Assembly (NCBI GenBank): GCA_030581615.1
Contig: JAKTTT010000014.1
Span: forward strand, 62,001 to 126,000
Direction: 5' to 3'
Source: Alloascoidea africana
Lineage: Eukaryota > Ascomycota > Alloascoideomycetes > Alloascoideales > Alloascoideaceae
Length of the DNA stretch: 64,000 bases
Positions 1 to 10,287 of this stretch are shown here, piece by piece. Made by a program: the position numbers and the translations under genes. Position 1 is the first letter of the stretch, and each line of letters starts with the position of its first letter. The notes beneath the pieces are model-generated. The model did not search any database. It saw only the letters and a program-made list of their open reading frames with translations, and was not told the DNA's origin.

Positions 1-2187
1 ACCGTGGCCGTTATTGCAACAGAATATATACGACCGATTGCTGGAGGTGGTGATAAGCTCATGTTTAGAAGAGGTCACATACCCGATGAATTCAAAAGAT
101 CAAACCAGCACACAGTGAGTACAGATGATGATAATGATGATGATGATACCATTAAGAAAGATATTGAAAAGCAAGCCAGTGGTGGAGATAACGTGGAGGG
201 CAAAGTAGCAGGTGGTGAAGAACTCCGAAACATTTTTAAAGAGGCGGATTTGGCAGGTACTGATGTTTTCTCTTGGCAACATGTCAACTATACGATTCCA
301 ATTAAAAGAGACACAAGACAGTTACTCGATGATGTCCAAGGATATGTCAAACCGGGCACTTTGACCGCGTTGATGGGTGAATCTGGTGCCGGGAAAACAA
401 CTCTTTTGAATGTTCTTTCCCAACGTATTCATTTTGGTGTAATAACTGGTGACATGTTGGTAAATGGACACAAAATCGACGAATCTTTCCAGAGAAGAAC
501 AGGCTATGTGCAACAACAAGATTTACACATTGCAGAGCTAACCGTACGAGAATCCCTCCAGTTCTCGGCAAAGTTACGACAACCCGCCAGTGTTCCATTA
601 TCTGAAAAATTGGACTACGTGGAGAAAATCATCCAGCTGTTGGGCATGTCTGCTTATGCAGAAGCAGTGGTTGGTGATCCCGGTGTTGGATTAAACGTTG
701 AACAGAGAAAGAAATTGTCAATTGGTGTTGAACTCGTGGCCAAGCCCAGTTTACTACTATTTTTGGATGAGCCCACTTCAGGTCTCGATTCCCAAAGTGC
801 ATGGGCAATTGTCCAATTTTTGAGACAGTTGGCTGCTGCTGGTCAGGCAATTTTGTGTACAATTCATCAACCTTCTGCAACGTTGTTTGAACAATTTGAT
901 CGATTGTTGTTATTACAAAAAGGAGGTAAAACCGTTTATTTTGGTGATATTGGCCGAAATTCCGAAACGGTTATTGAATATTTTGAATCTCATGGGGCTC
1001 CCAGTTGTAAACCCAATGATAATCCAGCTGAGTACATTTTGGATTGTATTGGTGCTGGTGCAACTGCATCAGTGGATCAAGATTGGAGCATTATTTGGAA
1101 AAATTCTGCACAGTTTGAACAAGTTGCAAATACTGTTTTACAATTACAAACGGTTCAACAGAACAATAGTACTATGGCTCATGAAAGCAAACATTCATTA
1201 ACCGAAAAATACGCAACCAGTTGGTTCTACCAGTTGAAAATGTTGACAAACAGAACTCTTACTCAACTATGGCGAGATCCAGTATACATTGGATCCAAAT
1301 TTTCGCTTCTAATTGTTAGTGGGTTCTTTATGGGTTTCAGTTTCTTCAACATTCAACACACTTTGGCCGGTAATCAAAATGTTCTTCTCGCAATTATCAT
1401 GTCCCTTATTGTATCCGCCCCAATGATGAATCAGATCCAGGCAAGAGCAATGGCCGCTCGAGAACTGTTTGAAGTTAGAGAGAGCTCTAGCAATACTTTC
1501 CATTGGTCAATCATGATTTTGTCCCAGTTTTTGGGAGAATTGCCTTTCAATTTTGTAGGCACTGCTCTTTCCTTTTTCTGTTTTTATTTCCCCTTGAGAG
1601 TGGATGACAGCGCAAAATTTGCAGGTTATTACTTTTTGGTTTATTCGATCTGTTTTGTACTCTATTACACCTCTTTCAGTCTTTTGGTGTTGTACATGGC
1701 ACCAGATTTACCTTCTTCCGCAGTCATTGGTGCTCTACTTTTCAACTTTGTCATTTCATTCTGTGGTGTTTTCCAATTGTACAGTCTAATGCCCGGTTTC
1801 TGGACCTTTATGTACAAGGTTTCACCATTCACATATTTTATTCAATCTCTTGTTGGTACAGTTTTGCACAATTTTAAAATCAAATGTGATGATAAAGAAC
1901 TTAGCTTTTTCGAACCACCAAGTGGACAATCATGTGGAGAATTTGCAAATGCATTTGTGGATGCAAATAGGGGATATCTGTTAAATCCCCAAGATTCTTC
2001 CAATTGTGGATATTGTCGTTATTCTGTTGGTGATGATTATTTGGCGACTGTTGGTATCAATTTTAACCAACGTTGGAGAAATTTTGGATTTTTTTGGGTT
2101 TATGTTATTTTCAACGTCTTTGCAATGTTGGGACTTTATTGGCTTTTCAGAGTTCCAAAGAGTTTTAAATTGTTTAAAAGGAAATAA
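1..2187 (+). CDS. PDR/CDR-type ABC drug transporter, C-terminal half (5' end outside window)
   Basis: Plasma-membrane full-size ABCG/PDR exporter; only the second half is here, open from base 1 to TAA at 2185-2187. The linker runs into a sequence typical of the region between the halves (GHIPDEF). The second nucleotide-binding domain has Walker A GESGAGKTT (about 376-402), the degenerate C-loop LNVEQRKKLSIGVEL (about 687-731) and Walker B LLLFLDEPTSGLD (about 750-789). Hydrophobic segments of the second membrane domain fill the rest, with a Cys-containing external loop before the last helix (about 1880-2030). An acidic Asp run lies at about 124-147. A family of this type usually has about 1,500 residues, so about half is missing upstream. 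Which PDR/CDR/SNQ paralogue it is cannot be decided from this half. Confidence 0.93.
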   Translation, partial: TVAVIATEYIRPIAGGGDKLMFRRGHIPDEFKRSNQHTVSTDDDNDDDDTIKKDIEKQASGGDNVEGKVAGGEELRNIFKEADLAGTDVFSWQHVNYTIPIKRDTRQLLDDVQGYVKPGTLTALMGESGAGKTTLLNVLSQRIHFGVITGDMLVNGHKIDESFQRRTGYVQQQDLHIAELTVRESLQFSAKLRQPASVPLSEKLDYVEKIIQLLGMSAYAEAVVGDPGVGLNVEQRKKLSIGVELVAKPSLLLFLDEPTSGLDSQSAWAIVQFLRQLAAAGQAILCTIHQPSATLFEQFDRLLLLQKGGKTVYFGDIGRNSETVIEYFESHGAPSCKPNDNPAEYILDCIGAGATASVDQDWSIIWKNSAQFEQVANTVLQLQTVQQNNSTMAHESKHSLTEKYATSWFYQLKMLTNRTLTQLWRDPVYIGSKFSLLIVSGFFMGFSFFNIQHTLAGNQNVLLAIIMSLIVSAPMMNQIQARAMAARELFEVRESSSNTFHWSIMILSQFLGELPFNFVGTALSFFCFYFPLRVDDSAKFAGYYFLVYSICFVLYYTSFSLLVLYMAPDLPSSAVIGALLFNFVISFCGVFQLYSLMPGFWTFMYKVSPFTYFIQSLVGTVLHNFKIKCDDKELSFFEPPSGQSCGEFANAFVDANRGYLLNPQDSSNCGYCRYSVGDDYLATVGINFNQRWRNFGFFWVYVIFNVFAMLGLYWLFRVPKSFKLFKRK

Positions 2188-2434
2188 TGATTCGTATAGC
2201 ATGTAATAGCTAGAAGTAATAGGTTTTATGAATAGAAAAAAAATTATAGTTAATACACCACTATTTTATGTTATTTTCTTTTCCTCAAGTAAGGCCAACT
2301 CTCGTGTTCTTTTTGGAATATTCTGTCTCCAAAGATTACATGATCAAGTGTGAATTCCTAATACAGATGACAAGTTATAGACAACTCAATGCTGATAATT
2401 ACGTATTAGAGTTTTTTTCCAGCATGCTCTAGAT

Positions 2435-2624
2435 CTTTGCTCTAGTGTGCAAAGTGCGCACATTTCGCGCCCTTTGGTTGCCCAAGACTTGATGCAGCAA
2501 AGTTCTGTAGAAAGTGCGCACATTTCGCGAGCTCTGGTTCAACATTAGAAAAAAAACTCCATATATACAATAGCATGACACTTTGAACATGGCAAAAATA
2601 GCTCAATTGAAAATGATATAAAAG
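2435..2624 (+). promoter_or_regulatory. Promoter of the metallothionein gene with duplicated metal-element-like boxes
   Basis: Two exact 19-bp direct repeats, AAAGTGCGCACATTTCGCG, lie at 2451-2469 and 2511-2529, exactly 60 bp apart (about six helical turns), so both face the same side of the DNA. The core TGCGCAC matches the TGCRCNC core known for metal-response elements, and a TTTGCTC (about 2436) resembles yeast copper-regulator sites. A TATAAAA box follows at about 2617-2624, some 90 bp before the metallothionein start codon. The repeat and the TATA box are seen directly; binding by a metal-sensing factor is inference. Confidence 0.5.
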
Positions 2625-2709
2625 GGCACTACCATCACCTATTGCTCAACAGTTTCCAGCTTTACCAGCCAAAGTCAATTCATTATTCTTCGCCAATTCT
2701 ACTTTCAAC

Positions 2710-2847
2710 ATGTCTTCCTGCTGCTCTTCTGATAAGACAAAGACCGTCTGCACCTGTGAAAAGTGCTCTCACGACACAAAGACCTGTCCCTGTGTCACAA
2801 AATGTGAATGTCCAGCAAAATGTGACTGTCCTGAAGCCAAAAACTAA
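2710..2847 (+). CDS. Metallothionein, 45 aa, 11 cysteines
   Basis: Small cytosolic metal-binding protein, probably buffering Cu(I), Zn or Cd. It reads MSSCCSSDKTKTVCTCEKC and continues Cys-rich to PEAKN. The eleven cysteines are at residues 4, 5, 14, 16, 19, 26, 28, 32, 34, 38 and 40, giving one CC, a CxCxxC and four CxC pairs in total. There is no aromatic residue and Lys/Thr/Ser are abundant, as is usual in fungal metallothioneins. It is too short for a 60-codon ORF cut-off and an unrelated longer frame overlaps it. It has its own TATA box and a strikingly duplicated upstream element. Sequence identity to a named CUP1 or MT family cannot be judged from here. Confidence 0.85.
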   Translation: MSSCCSSDKTKTVCTCEKCSHDTKTCPCVTKCECPAKCDCPEAKN

Positions 2848-3325
2848 TGCTGGTTATCACTTTCTCAGAACGTTTATCAAAGAATGCGTGGCAATAGCCA
2901 TACAAATGCAAAATTAGTCTATGTCTATTGAAGTTGTATTTATGCTGCCTGTAAAATGCTACCCTTCTTTGATATTTCTGTTAGTGTAGAATTATTTAAT
3001 TGATATTTTTCTAGTAGCTTTCCCCAGTAATATTCTACTTATAACTGATTTACTTTCTCCATCGATGAGTTGATATATGGCCCGACACTTAAGAGATTTT
3101 ATAGTGTATTCATTCCTTGTTGTGAAGCAAATGCCTAACCGCAGAGCAAACACACATATAAATTAGAAAAATATATGTTAGCACTCATTTATCAGAAATA
3201 TAGTTATCTATTGAATTGAAAGATGTCCCCCCGCTTATATATCATTGACCCATCCATATACAAACCGGAGGAATACGCAAGCTCCCTGGCACAAATAACA
3301 CACTAAAGATTACTGTCAGATTTAG

Positions 3326-3463
3326 ATGTCAGCAAACAAATCTCGTCACCACGCCTACATGTCCCCTGGTACCCGTGAAGTTATTGGTAACTTAACCAGA
3401 AAAAGGAACAATCTCCAAGCGCTCCACTTTGACGTCGATTTGGATTACATGGGACTTTATTGA
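3326..3463 (+). CDS. Candidate 45-aa small protein, unknown
   Basis: Short ORF beginning MSANKSRHHAYMSPGTREVI and ending DLDYMGLY, followed by TGA. It is not recognised. Support is indirect: a TATATAT box about 90 bp upstream (about 3235-3241) preceded by a C-rich stretch, plus mixed codon use and composition that look coding (basic N-terminal half, acidic-aromatic C-terminus). The surrounding 1.5 kb has no other coding signal. It could equally be a chance ORF; conservation in relatives would decide. Confidence 0.35.
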   Translation: MSANKSRHHAYMSPGTREVIGNLTRKRNNLQALHFDVDLDYMGLY

Positions 3464-5127
3464 ACTCACCATTGCAACCAGTTCACTATGTACAGTAGAG
3501 ATAGCTTCTGTAAGGAGCTAGTCTCATTTTCAATTTTTTTTTTTTCAAAAACATGTGCTTGAAAATGTGGGTTTTCTTTATTTCTTTTCTTTGTTTTTAT
3601 ATTCCCTTTGAAGAGAGATTGAAATATTACAAAGAGCTTGTGTCGTCAATCTTGTTTCTGAACTTTGTGTTTGCTTAGGTGGGCCTGCACGTTTACATTA
3701 TACCTCCTGTTACCTTTCTTTCCTGGCTGGTGTCTTCTGACTCTTCTACCAAAGATGAAGATTCAGTGATCCTGTTATAATAGGACTTGAATAACCGTAA
3801 CTTCTATTTGCGAATAAGAATGGATTATTCACAGATTACGGATATCTATTCGTTGACTGTGGCTAGTATTAACAGAAAAACAAGACATGCAGGATGAGGA
3901 AGCAAGCAACTTATGAACTCCCATATAGCTTTGTCCTAGTAGAGTGAAGTTACAGAAAAAGATCTGACAAGAATATTGGAATCTAGTTACTGAATTTTCT
4001 ATACTAAGAAACAAGCACGCTATTTAAGTTGTGTTAAAGATGGATTGACCATGGCTGCCATTTAAGAAAAGCATAGCAAGGCAGACTTAATGAGAATCTG
4101 GCTAGTCACATATTACAACTTTCCTATTTTTTTGAAAGAAAATGCCTCTGTTCTGTGTTTAATCCTCGAATAACTGTACAAACCGACCATTGAATTTATC
4201 CATGTTTCAGTCCTCAGTCAGCTGTATCCGTAGTATACAAGTTTTACCGAGCTAAGCAATTCCATGTATGTGCTGATTACAATTGAACACTTGAGCTTAT
4301 TATTACTAAACCATGCAAAATGAATTGGTTTAGTAAGAGAAGGGAGAAAATGCAAAGATTTCACAAATTTGGTTGTATGCCTGGTAAAGCGCATCTCAGC
4401 TGCTTGTGCAAGCTGATCTCGGGCGGGAACACCCATGTGGTTATAGACTCAAGCACATCTAATTGGAACGTTTTCCTCCGATCAAAGCTCTGAATTGATG
4501 TGCCAAAGGCGTAGACCAAGACTTGCTGCCAGCATCTACAAGATGTTTGGCCCAGACACACTTCTAGCTCAAAGTTGGTAGACACACACTAGGGAACAAT
4601 TATGAAAGTTTCTTTCCACATTAGACACAAAACAACAACAACCTAATCAAGAGGGTAAACAAGGAGGTTGGCAGTGCTTAAAACTCATGGCTTGGTAATA
4701 AGGTTTAGGCCAGGGCCCTCCGAGTGGCTTGTTCATGGAAACCTCGGTCTCGGTCTCGTGCCCGTTTCCTTCTCTTCAAATCTGCTCAAGAAGAAATTAT
4801 TCTGCCCAGCAGAGGCGGATACCGGCCTTGTCTAAGACAAGTCCTTGATTCTTTGGCTTCCCATCTCGTCTGCAAGATGCCCTTTGTGTACAGACACCTG
4901 CAAGGAGCATGCACGCGTCCCGTTTGGGCACAGCCTACCACAACAGCACGGTGGCCGGGTAACAGCGACACACCCGCCAAGCGGCACAAGTGCAGCGCCC
5001 GCCGCCGCGGATATGCCGGCACCACAGGCCTTTTTTTAGTCGCCCTATAATCTCCCTTAAACAGAAGCGTGAAGAACGATTTTTTCCCTTTCTTTCCTCT
5101 TTCTCTTTCTGACCCACCAAACTAATA
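3464..5127. other. Long intergenic region upstream of IRE1
   Basis: About 1.66 kb without a gene I can support. The left two thirds are AT-rich with scattered T-runs. The right third (about 4690-5050) turns GC-rich, holds a CCGGGTAAC site and runs into pyrimidine-rich sequence before the IRE1 start, as expected of a promoter. Open frames of up to 108 codons on both strands overlap each other here and show no recognisable motif. Confidence 0.5.
4955..4963 (+). promoter_or_regulatory. Reb1-type site CCGGGTAAC upstream of IRE1
   Basis: Exact match to the core bound by the general regulatory factor Reb1 in S. cerevisiae (CCGGGTAA). It lies about 175 bp before the IRE1 ATG in the GC-rich promoter segment. 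Function here is inferred from the motif and its repeated promoter placement in this window. Confidence 0.5.
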
Positions 5128-5166
5128 ATGGCCAAAACATGTTCTATTGGCATACGATATCACTGA
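5128..5166 (+). CDS. Short uORF overlapping the IRE1 start codon
   Basis: An ATG with A at -3 and G at +4 opens a 12-codon frame (MAKTCSIGIRYH) that ends at 5166, past the IRE1 ATG at 5139 and in a different frame. If the transcript starts upstream of 5128, ribosomes must leak past this codon to translate IRE1, so it could lower basal Ire1 synthesis. Whether it lies in the mRNA is unknown. Confidence 0.35.
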   Translation: MAKTCSIGIRYH

Positions 5167-8100
5167 TACTGCTATTTGGATTCATTTTGCACATCGTCCA
5201 TGCCGACCCCAATCCAATCCTGTTCCCTGGCGTCCTGGAAGCTCTGGAGAACGACAAGAGCAAAATTCCATCTACCTTGACCCTGGCACAGAGAGATTTG
5301 GTGCCGCGTTATGACCTCCAGAGACAGCAGGAGGGGCACTCGGGTTTGAAAGGGGAAGGCCATGGGAGTCTCAAGGCCTCCTCAAGCAGCTTGCCTTACA
5401 CCTCCTACTCTGCAGAGCTTCGCGACATTCATGATTTTGAGGTAGGGGATGTAGTACTCGTTTCGACCATTGACGGCAATCTCCATGCGTTGAATAGAAG
5501 CAGTGGGGAAACTCTGTGGACTCTGAAAGGCGACGGCCCTCTGGTCAAGGTCTCCAACCCGATTGACGAACTGGCGGGAACAGGCTCCGTCGATGGCACT
5601 GTGGGGAAAACCATTTGGATCGTTGAGCCCAAGGAAGACGGGACTCTCTACTATTTCTCCATAGACGGTTTGCAAAAGCTCCCAGTGAGTATCAAACAAT
5701 TGGTACACGACTCGCCGTTCTCGCTATTTGACGACAGGATCTACACCGGCAGCCGTAGCTCTGTGCTGCTGAACATCAACCTACGAGATGGCAAAGTTAT
5801 ATCCCAATATGGCGGCAATACGGCAATCCGCGCTGCAGAGGCAAAGTGTACTGGATCCCAGGTGCCTTGGATCGATCCAGACGTTTGTGAGTTTGACGAT
5901 GAGGAAGAGGTGCCTTCAATAACGATCGGAAAGACGGTCTACATGCTTTCTATCCACTCCAAAAACCAGCTAATCTGGAGCGTGAACTATACCACTTTCA
6001 CCCCTTCCATCATCGACAAGGACTTGATGAAGCAAAACCAGAGATCCAGTGATGGAATATACATTTCTGCGTACAGCGACAACTCTTTGGAGGCTCTGAG
6101 CCCCGATGGACTGGCCTGGGCTAGAATGCTGGATAGCCAAGCAATTGAAGTCTACGATATTTTTAAACCAAAGCGCGGATCTACCCCAACAAGAGAAGAA
6201 TTCTTCATCAGCTCTACTCCTGTTCCAAAGAAGGAGCCAATGGTCCTTTTGCCACATCCGATATTGAAAAGCGTAGGAGAGACTGCTGAGGATGAACGCT
6301 GCTACATTGACAGAATTCCAGAAGAAGGTGGCGCATGGTACGCCTTATCGGAACGATTTTTCCCCCAGCTGGTGCTCGGAGCCTCTCCAGCACGATGGTA
6401 TCAACTTCTGCTTTCAGGCTTTACAAACTACAAAGCCCTGTTTCAAAATTATGAGGAATTATCGGTCACAATAACGGGCGTTCACAGACAGATTGATCTT
6501 GCAGCACAATATGTCAAACATCGGCTTGAAAGCGCTACCATGATTTACCCCAATGATGGCAGACCCTTGAGAGAAGCACTTCCTGAAGGCTCAAGCGCAA
6601 ATTCTAACTCGTCGAATCATGACTCACCAGAGAAATATGTGTCTATTGCCAAGATGGTCTACAATTACCTCGTAAATCCTATTCTGATCTTGATCGGCTA
6701 CTTTCTTTTTCACACCATCAACAAGTATATCGCAAGCACTAAATGGTCCAACTTCAATCTCCCTCTTCAGATTGCAATTATCCCTTCTCCTCCTACTACT
6801 ACCACCGCCACTATTGATACCAAACAAACACAGGATCTTTCCTCACCACATTTTGTAGAAAAGGCCACTGGAGTCCAGGTTCATGAAATTATAAAACCTG
6901 AAGATGCTACGAAATCCTCAAAAGCCGTTTCGTTTGCCGTAGACAGCAATTCTAACGAGGATAAAGATTCAAAGGACAAAGAGACTCCTCTGGATGGAAC
7001 TGTAAAGAAGCGGAGAAAGCGAGGTACACGAGGAGGAAAGAAAACTTCTGCTGCAAAGGCTAGGGCTAGAGCACTTGCAAATGGCGAGAGTTCTACTGAG
7101 TCTCAACCTGGAGATGAAGATGGAGCAGTAAAGATTGGAGCCTTGACCATCAGTCGGAACCCATTAGGATATGGAAGCCATGGAACTGTTGTTTACAGTG
7201 GTTTGTTTGAAAACAGACCTGTTGCAGTGAAACAAATGTTACTTGATTTTTATGATTTGGCAACCCATGAAGTAAGAGTGTTACAGGAAAGTGATGATCA
7301 TCCGAATGTCATTCGGTACTACTGTAACCAGCAAAACGACAAGTTTTTGTTCATTGCCCTTGAACTCTGTCGATGCACATTGGAGGATGTGATTGAAAAC
7401 CCAGATAAATACAGCGACATTGTGGGCCAGCTGCCACCAAACAAAGTTCTCTATCAAATTGCTGCAGGTGTTAAACATTTGCACTCTTTAAAGATTGTCC
7501 ATCGAGATATAAAACCCCAAAACATTTTGATTGCTAGCCAACCCGCCAAAGGATCAAAGCCTTCCAGTGCAAGAGTATTGATCTCTGATTTTGGATTATG
7601 CAAAACGCTGGACACAGATCAATCCAGCTTTCGAACTGCCACTCCAACAGGCTCATGTGGCTTTAGAGCCCCCGAAATTTTGGTAGATAGTGACTCTGTT
7701 CACAATACGACGGCAACAGCCTCTTCCACTTCTTCTGATGGACAAAATTCTTCACCCAACTCATCACAACAACTGGTAAATGATCCATTATCGCAGCGAC
7801 GATTAACCAAGGCAATTGACATCTTCGCCACTGGATGTGTTTTTTACTACATTCTATCCGGAGGCAGGCATCCTTTTGGCGATAGATACTTGAGAGAAGG
7901 AAATATTGTCAAGGGAGAGTATTCTTTGGAAGCTCTAAGCGATTTCAGTTTCGATTCCAATTGCGAGGCATTTAACTTGATCACAAACATGATTGCGCGA
8001 AATCCAGATGATCGCCCCACAGCAACAGATGTTATAATACATCCATATTTCTGGCCAAATTCCAAAAAGTTAGATTTTCTGTTGAAATTCTCAGATAGGC

Positions 8101-8456
8101 TGGAAAGTGAACCTCGAGATCCGCCTAGCGAACTTTTGGAAATGCTAGAGGAGAATGCAGGCGAGATTGTAACGGATAACTGGTACGATAAGCTGGATAA
8201 ACAGTTGATTGAGAATCTCGGTAAATATAGAAAGTACCATGAAGACCGAATAAATGATCTGCTGAGGGCGATGAGAAATAAAGCACATCATTATAACGAC
8301 CTACCCGATAACGTAAAGAACTCATTGGGTCCTTTACCAGAGGGATTCTATCTTTACTTTGCAACGCGATTTCCAAAGTTGTTGATGCATGTTTATACCT
8401 TTGTTGAACAGGAATTAAAAGATGAAACGATCTTCAAGAGTTTTTTTGAATGCTAA
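5139..8456 (+). CDS. IRE1: Ire1, ER stress sensor kinase/endoribonuclease
   Basis: Single-pass ER membrane protein that senses unfolded proteins and starts the unfolded protein response by splicing HAC1-type mRNA. 1,105 aa. An N-terminal signal peptide (about 1-22) is followed by a beta-propeller-like luminal domain with typical Ire1 openings (DGNLHALNRSSGETLW). A transmembrane helix lies near residues 509-527. A basic, low-complexity linker (about 620-660) leads to the kinase: glycine loop GYGSHG (about 677), VAVK lysine (about 698), HRD (about 788), DFG (about 817), with a Ser/Thr/Asn-rich insert after the activation segment. The C-terminal RNase (KEN) domain (about 975-1100) carries NKAHHYNDLP with the catalytic-region His. 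No intron is needed. The start at 5139 gives the signal peptide; an overlapping uORF sits just upstream. Confidence 0.96.
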   Translation: MFYWHTISLILLFGFILHIVHADPNPILFPGVLEALENDKSKIPSTLTLAQRDLVPRYDLQRQQEGHSGLKGEGHGSLKASSSSLPYTSYSAELRDIHDFEVGDVVLVSTIDGNLHALNRSSGETLWTLKGDGPLVKVSNPIDELAGTGSVDGTVGKTIWIVEPKEDGTLYYFSIDGLQKLPVSIKQLVHDSPFSLFDDRIYTGSRSSVLLNINLRDGKVISQYGGNTAIRAAEAKCTGSQVPWIDPDVCEFDDEEEVPSITIGKTVYMLSIHSKNQLIWSVNYTTFTPSIIDKDLMKQNQRSSDGIYISAYSDNSLEALSPDGLAWARMLDSQAIEVYDIFKPKRGSTPTREEFFISSTPVPKKEPMVLLPHPILKSVGETAEDERCYIDRIPEEGGAWYALSERFFPQLVLGASPARWYQLLLSGFTNYKALFQNYEELSVTITGVHRQIDLAAQYVKHRLESATMIYPNDGRPLREALPEGSSANSNSSNHDSPEKYVSIAKMVYNYLVNPILILIGYFLFHTINKYIASTKWSNFNLPLQIAIIPSPPTTTTATIDTKQTQDLSSPHFVEKATGVQVHEIIKPEDATKSSKAVSFAVDSNSNEDKDSKDKETPLDGTVKKRRKRGTRGGKKTSAAKARARALANGESSTESQPGDEDGAVKIGALTISRNPLGYGSHGTVVYSGLFENRPVAVKQMLLDFYDLATHEVRVLQESDDHPNVIRYYCNQQNDKFLFIALELCRCTLEDVIENPDKYSDIVGQLPPNKVLYQIAAGVKHLHSLKIVHRDIKPQNILIASQPAKGSKPSSARVLISDFGLCKTLDTDQSSFRTATPTGSCGFRAPEILVDSDSVHNTTATASSTSSDGQNSSPNSSQQLVNDPLSQRRLTKAIDIFATGCVFYYILSGGRHPFGDRYLREGNIVKGEYSLEALSDFSFDSNCEAFNLITNMIARNPDDRPTATDVIIHPYFWPNSKKLDFLLKFSDRLESEPRDPPSELLEMLEENAGEIVTDNWYDKLDKQLIENLGKYRKYHEDRINDLLRAMRNKAHHYNDLPDNVKNSLGPLPEGFYLYFATRFPKLLMHVYTFVEQELKDETIFKSFFEC

Positions 8457-8586
8457 TCTATCCTTTTTTTTATTTTTTTTTTATGACTGAGTTTACAGTT
8501 TATCTATGTTATATGCATTTTTTTAAAATTCAAGTATTCTGTTGGGTGCATGTTATATTTTAAATATTAAAGAGAAGAGTTTTTTT

Positions 8587-8616
8587 ATCTTTATCTTTAT
8601 CTTTATCTTTATCTTT
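8587..8616. repeat. Hexanucleotide microsatellite (ATCTTT)5
   Basis: Five tandem ATCTTT units in the convergent gap between IRE1 and PEX10, followed by a T-rich run. It probably lies in 3' untranslated or terminator sequence. Nothing else is visible in this 415-bp gap. Confidence 0.8.
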
Positions 8617-8871
8617 TTGTTTTTTTTTCTTCTGACAATTTTAGTCTGGATAACAATATTAAACATACATTGGAAAGTTGCGACACAATGTATTCTCAGT
8701 TTAAATGCTGGAATTTTTTTAAGGTAAAAAAGATTTAGAAAAAAATGACTGTGTAAGAAAGCGATCACTAAACAAAACATAACTATGCAAATTCAAAAAG
8801 TATCAATAAAGCCAATCAAAACTATCTTTTGGTCTGGATACATCCTTCATCATAAAAGTCTATTTCCGCCT

Positions 8872-10196
8872 TTACCTTATAGGCAGAAGATTGTACTCAA
8901 ATACAACCTGTCTACATAATGGACATTCAGGCTAAATTTTAAGAGTTAGTAGAGATTAAAAACCAGAAGAGCGTACAAAAAACTTACTCTTTCACGACAC
9001 CAGTCGTTAATACAATTCCAGCAAAAGATATGGCCACATGGAGTAGCTGTAGGATTCTTGATAGGGGAAAGACATAGCGTGCAATTGCGAGATTCTTCCG
9101 GTATATAGGCAAGCACATTTGGATCTGCTAAATCTATAACGTCTTCAGAGTCGCTTTCATCTTCTTCGAGGTAAGATGAAGACGACAGTTGAGCTCTCTT
9201 TTTAGGAATTCCATGGATGATATCTGGATCCGAAATCAACGAATGGACGTCTATTGGACTGGCTTTGTCGACGCTAGGGAACCTCTCTTCAAAATATGTA
9301 GAGACTTTGCTACCGGCTTTGTAAATGAGTTGGAAGAATATCAGGGCACCAAGAACCTCATAGCCACTTCCTCCTGCACCTTCTTCTTGTTGGTTTGGAG
9401 GAGCTGGATGTCCTGATGCATACCTCAGACCAAATAACCTCTTTGAAAATTGGTAGTAACGACCAAAGAAGTAGAAAAGGGCAAGATGTGCTGTGGAAAT
9501 TGTTGTGAAAACGCTGGTTGGAATCTCGGCAATCATGTTGAAGAATCTCGTAGTGCCGATATACTTTGCTATCTTTACCATGGAAAAAGTCTTGTTCATT
9601 TCGCTCGGTCTAAGCATTCTGTTTTTCACAGATTTGATATAGTTAATGATGCGTTTTAGAGTATATGGAATAACTGCAAATGAGAGGACAAATCCTAGTC
9701 TCCTCTAAGCATTGATTATGTTAGTTTCAATATTCAAGAGGTACTGTCCACCAGATTATACAGGAACAAACTCACCAAAAGACCAGGTAGTCTATTCCCA
9801 GACCGCGATATATAGAATAGATCGCAGTATTCTTCACCTAGAGTGCGTGTTCCAATCAATGTCGTTAAACCAAGATATAGTGCCTTGGAGAAGAGAGTAA
9901 TTTCCTCAGGGTGAGAGTGTAAGAAACGAGATCCTTCATGAATTAGTACACCAGAAACCTAAACATGAATCAAAATCATCGACAATACCTTTCACTATCT
10001 GTATAACATCGGAAAGGTTGCTTTGGAGCAAAGTCTCAAAGTAGGCGTCTTTCTGATTAGCCCTAACTAGATGTCAACAAACACAAAAACTGTTAACATT
10101 CTCGGTCTTCTATTTTCAATCCGCAAAAATGAAATAGATCAAATACACACTTATACTAGGAGCATCAGCATCCGGGAATCCGTACTTGTCACTCAT
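8872..10196 (-). CDS. PEX10: Pex10, peroxisomal RING E3 ligase (5 exons)
   Basis: Peroxisomal membrane RING protein; with Pex2 and Pex12 it ubiquitinates the import receptor Pex5. Reconstructed exons: 10196-10151, 10066-9989, 9933-9776, 9704-8988 and 8931-8872, giving 352 aa, the usual size. The N-terminus has FPDADAPSIIRANQKDAY, then GSRFLHSHPEE and the family signature TLGEEYCDL, followed by membrane helices. The RING ends exon 4 (CTLCLSPIKNPTATPCGH) and is completed by the 60-nt last exon, PECPLCRQ, which supplies the final CxxC. The last intron (8987-8932) has GTAAGT, CTACTAAC and TTTAG. Intron 3 has GTGAGT and ACTAAC. Introns 1 and 2 have weaker donors (GTGTGT, GTATTG) but restore the conserved sequence and frame. 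Confidence 0.92.
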
Positions 10197-10287
10197 TTAG
10201 GAACAGCTTCAGAACCAAAGAAGACGAAAAGAGAGGCTGGCTGGTTTCTCCAGATGTTTGAAGCAAGATGGGCAACTGGCCTCTAGG

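Noticed and set aside
2642-2917. 91-codon frame over the metallothionein
   Set aside because: Different frame from the Cys-rich protein, no motif; a shadow of the real short gene.
10071-10286. Plus-strand 71-codon frame
   Set aside because: Antisense to PEX10 exons 1 and 2 and its promoter; no coding signal.
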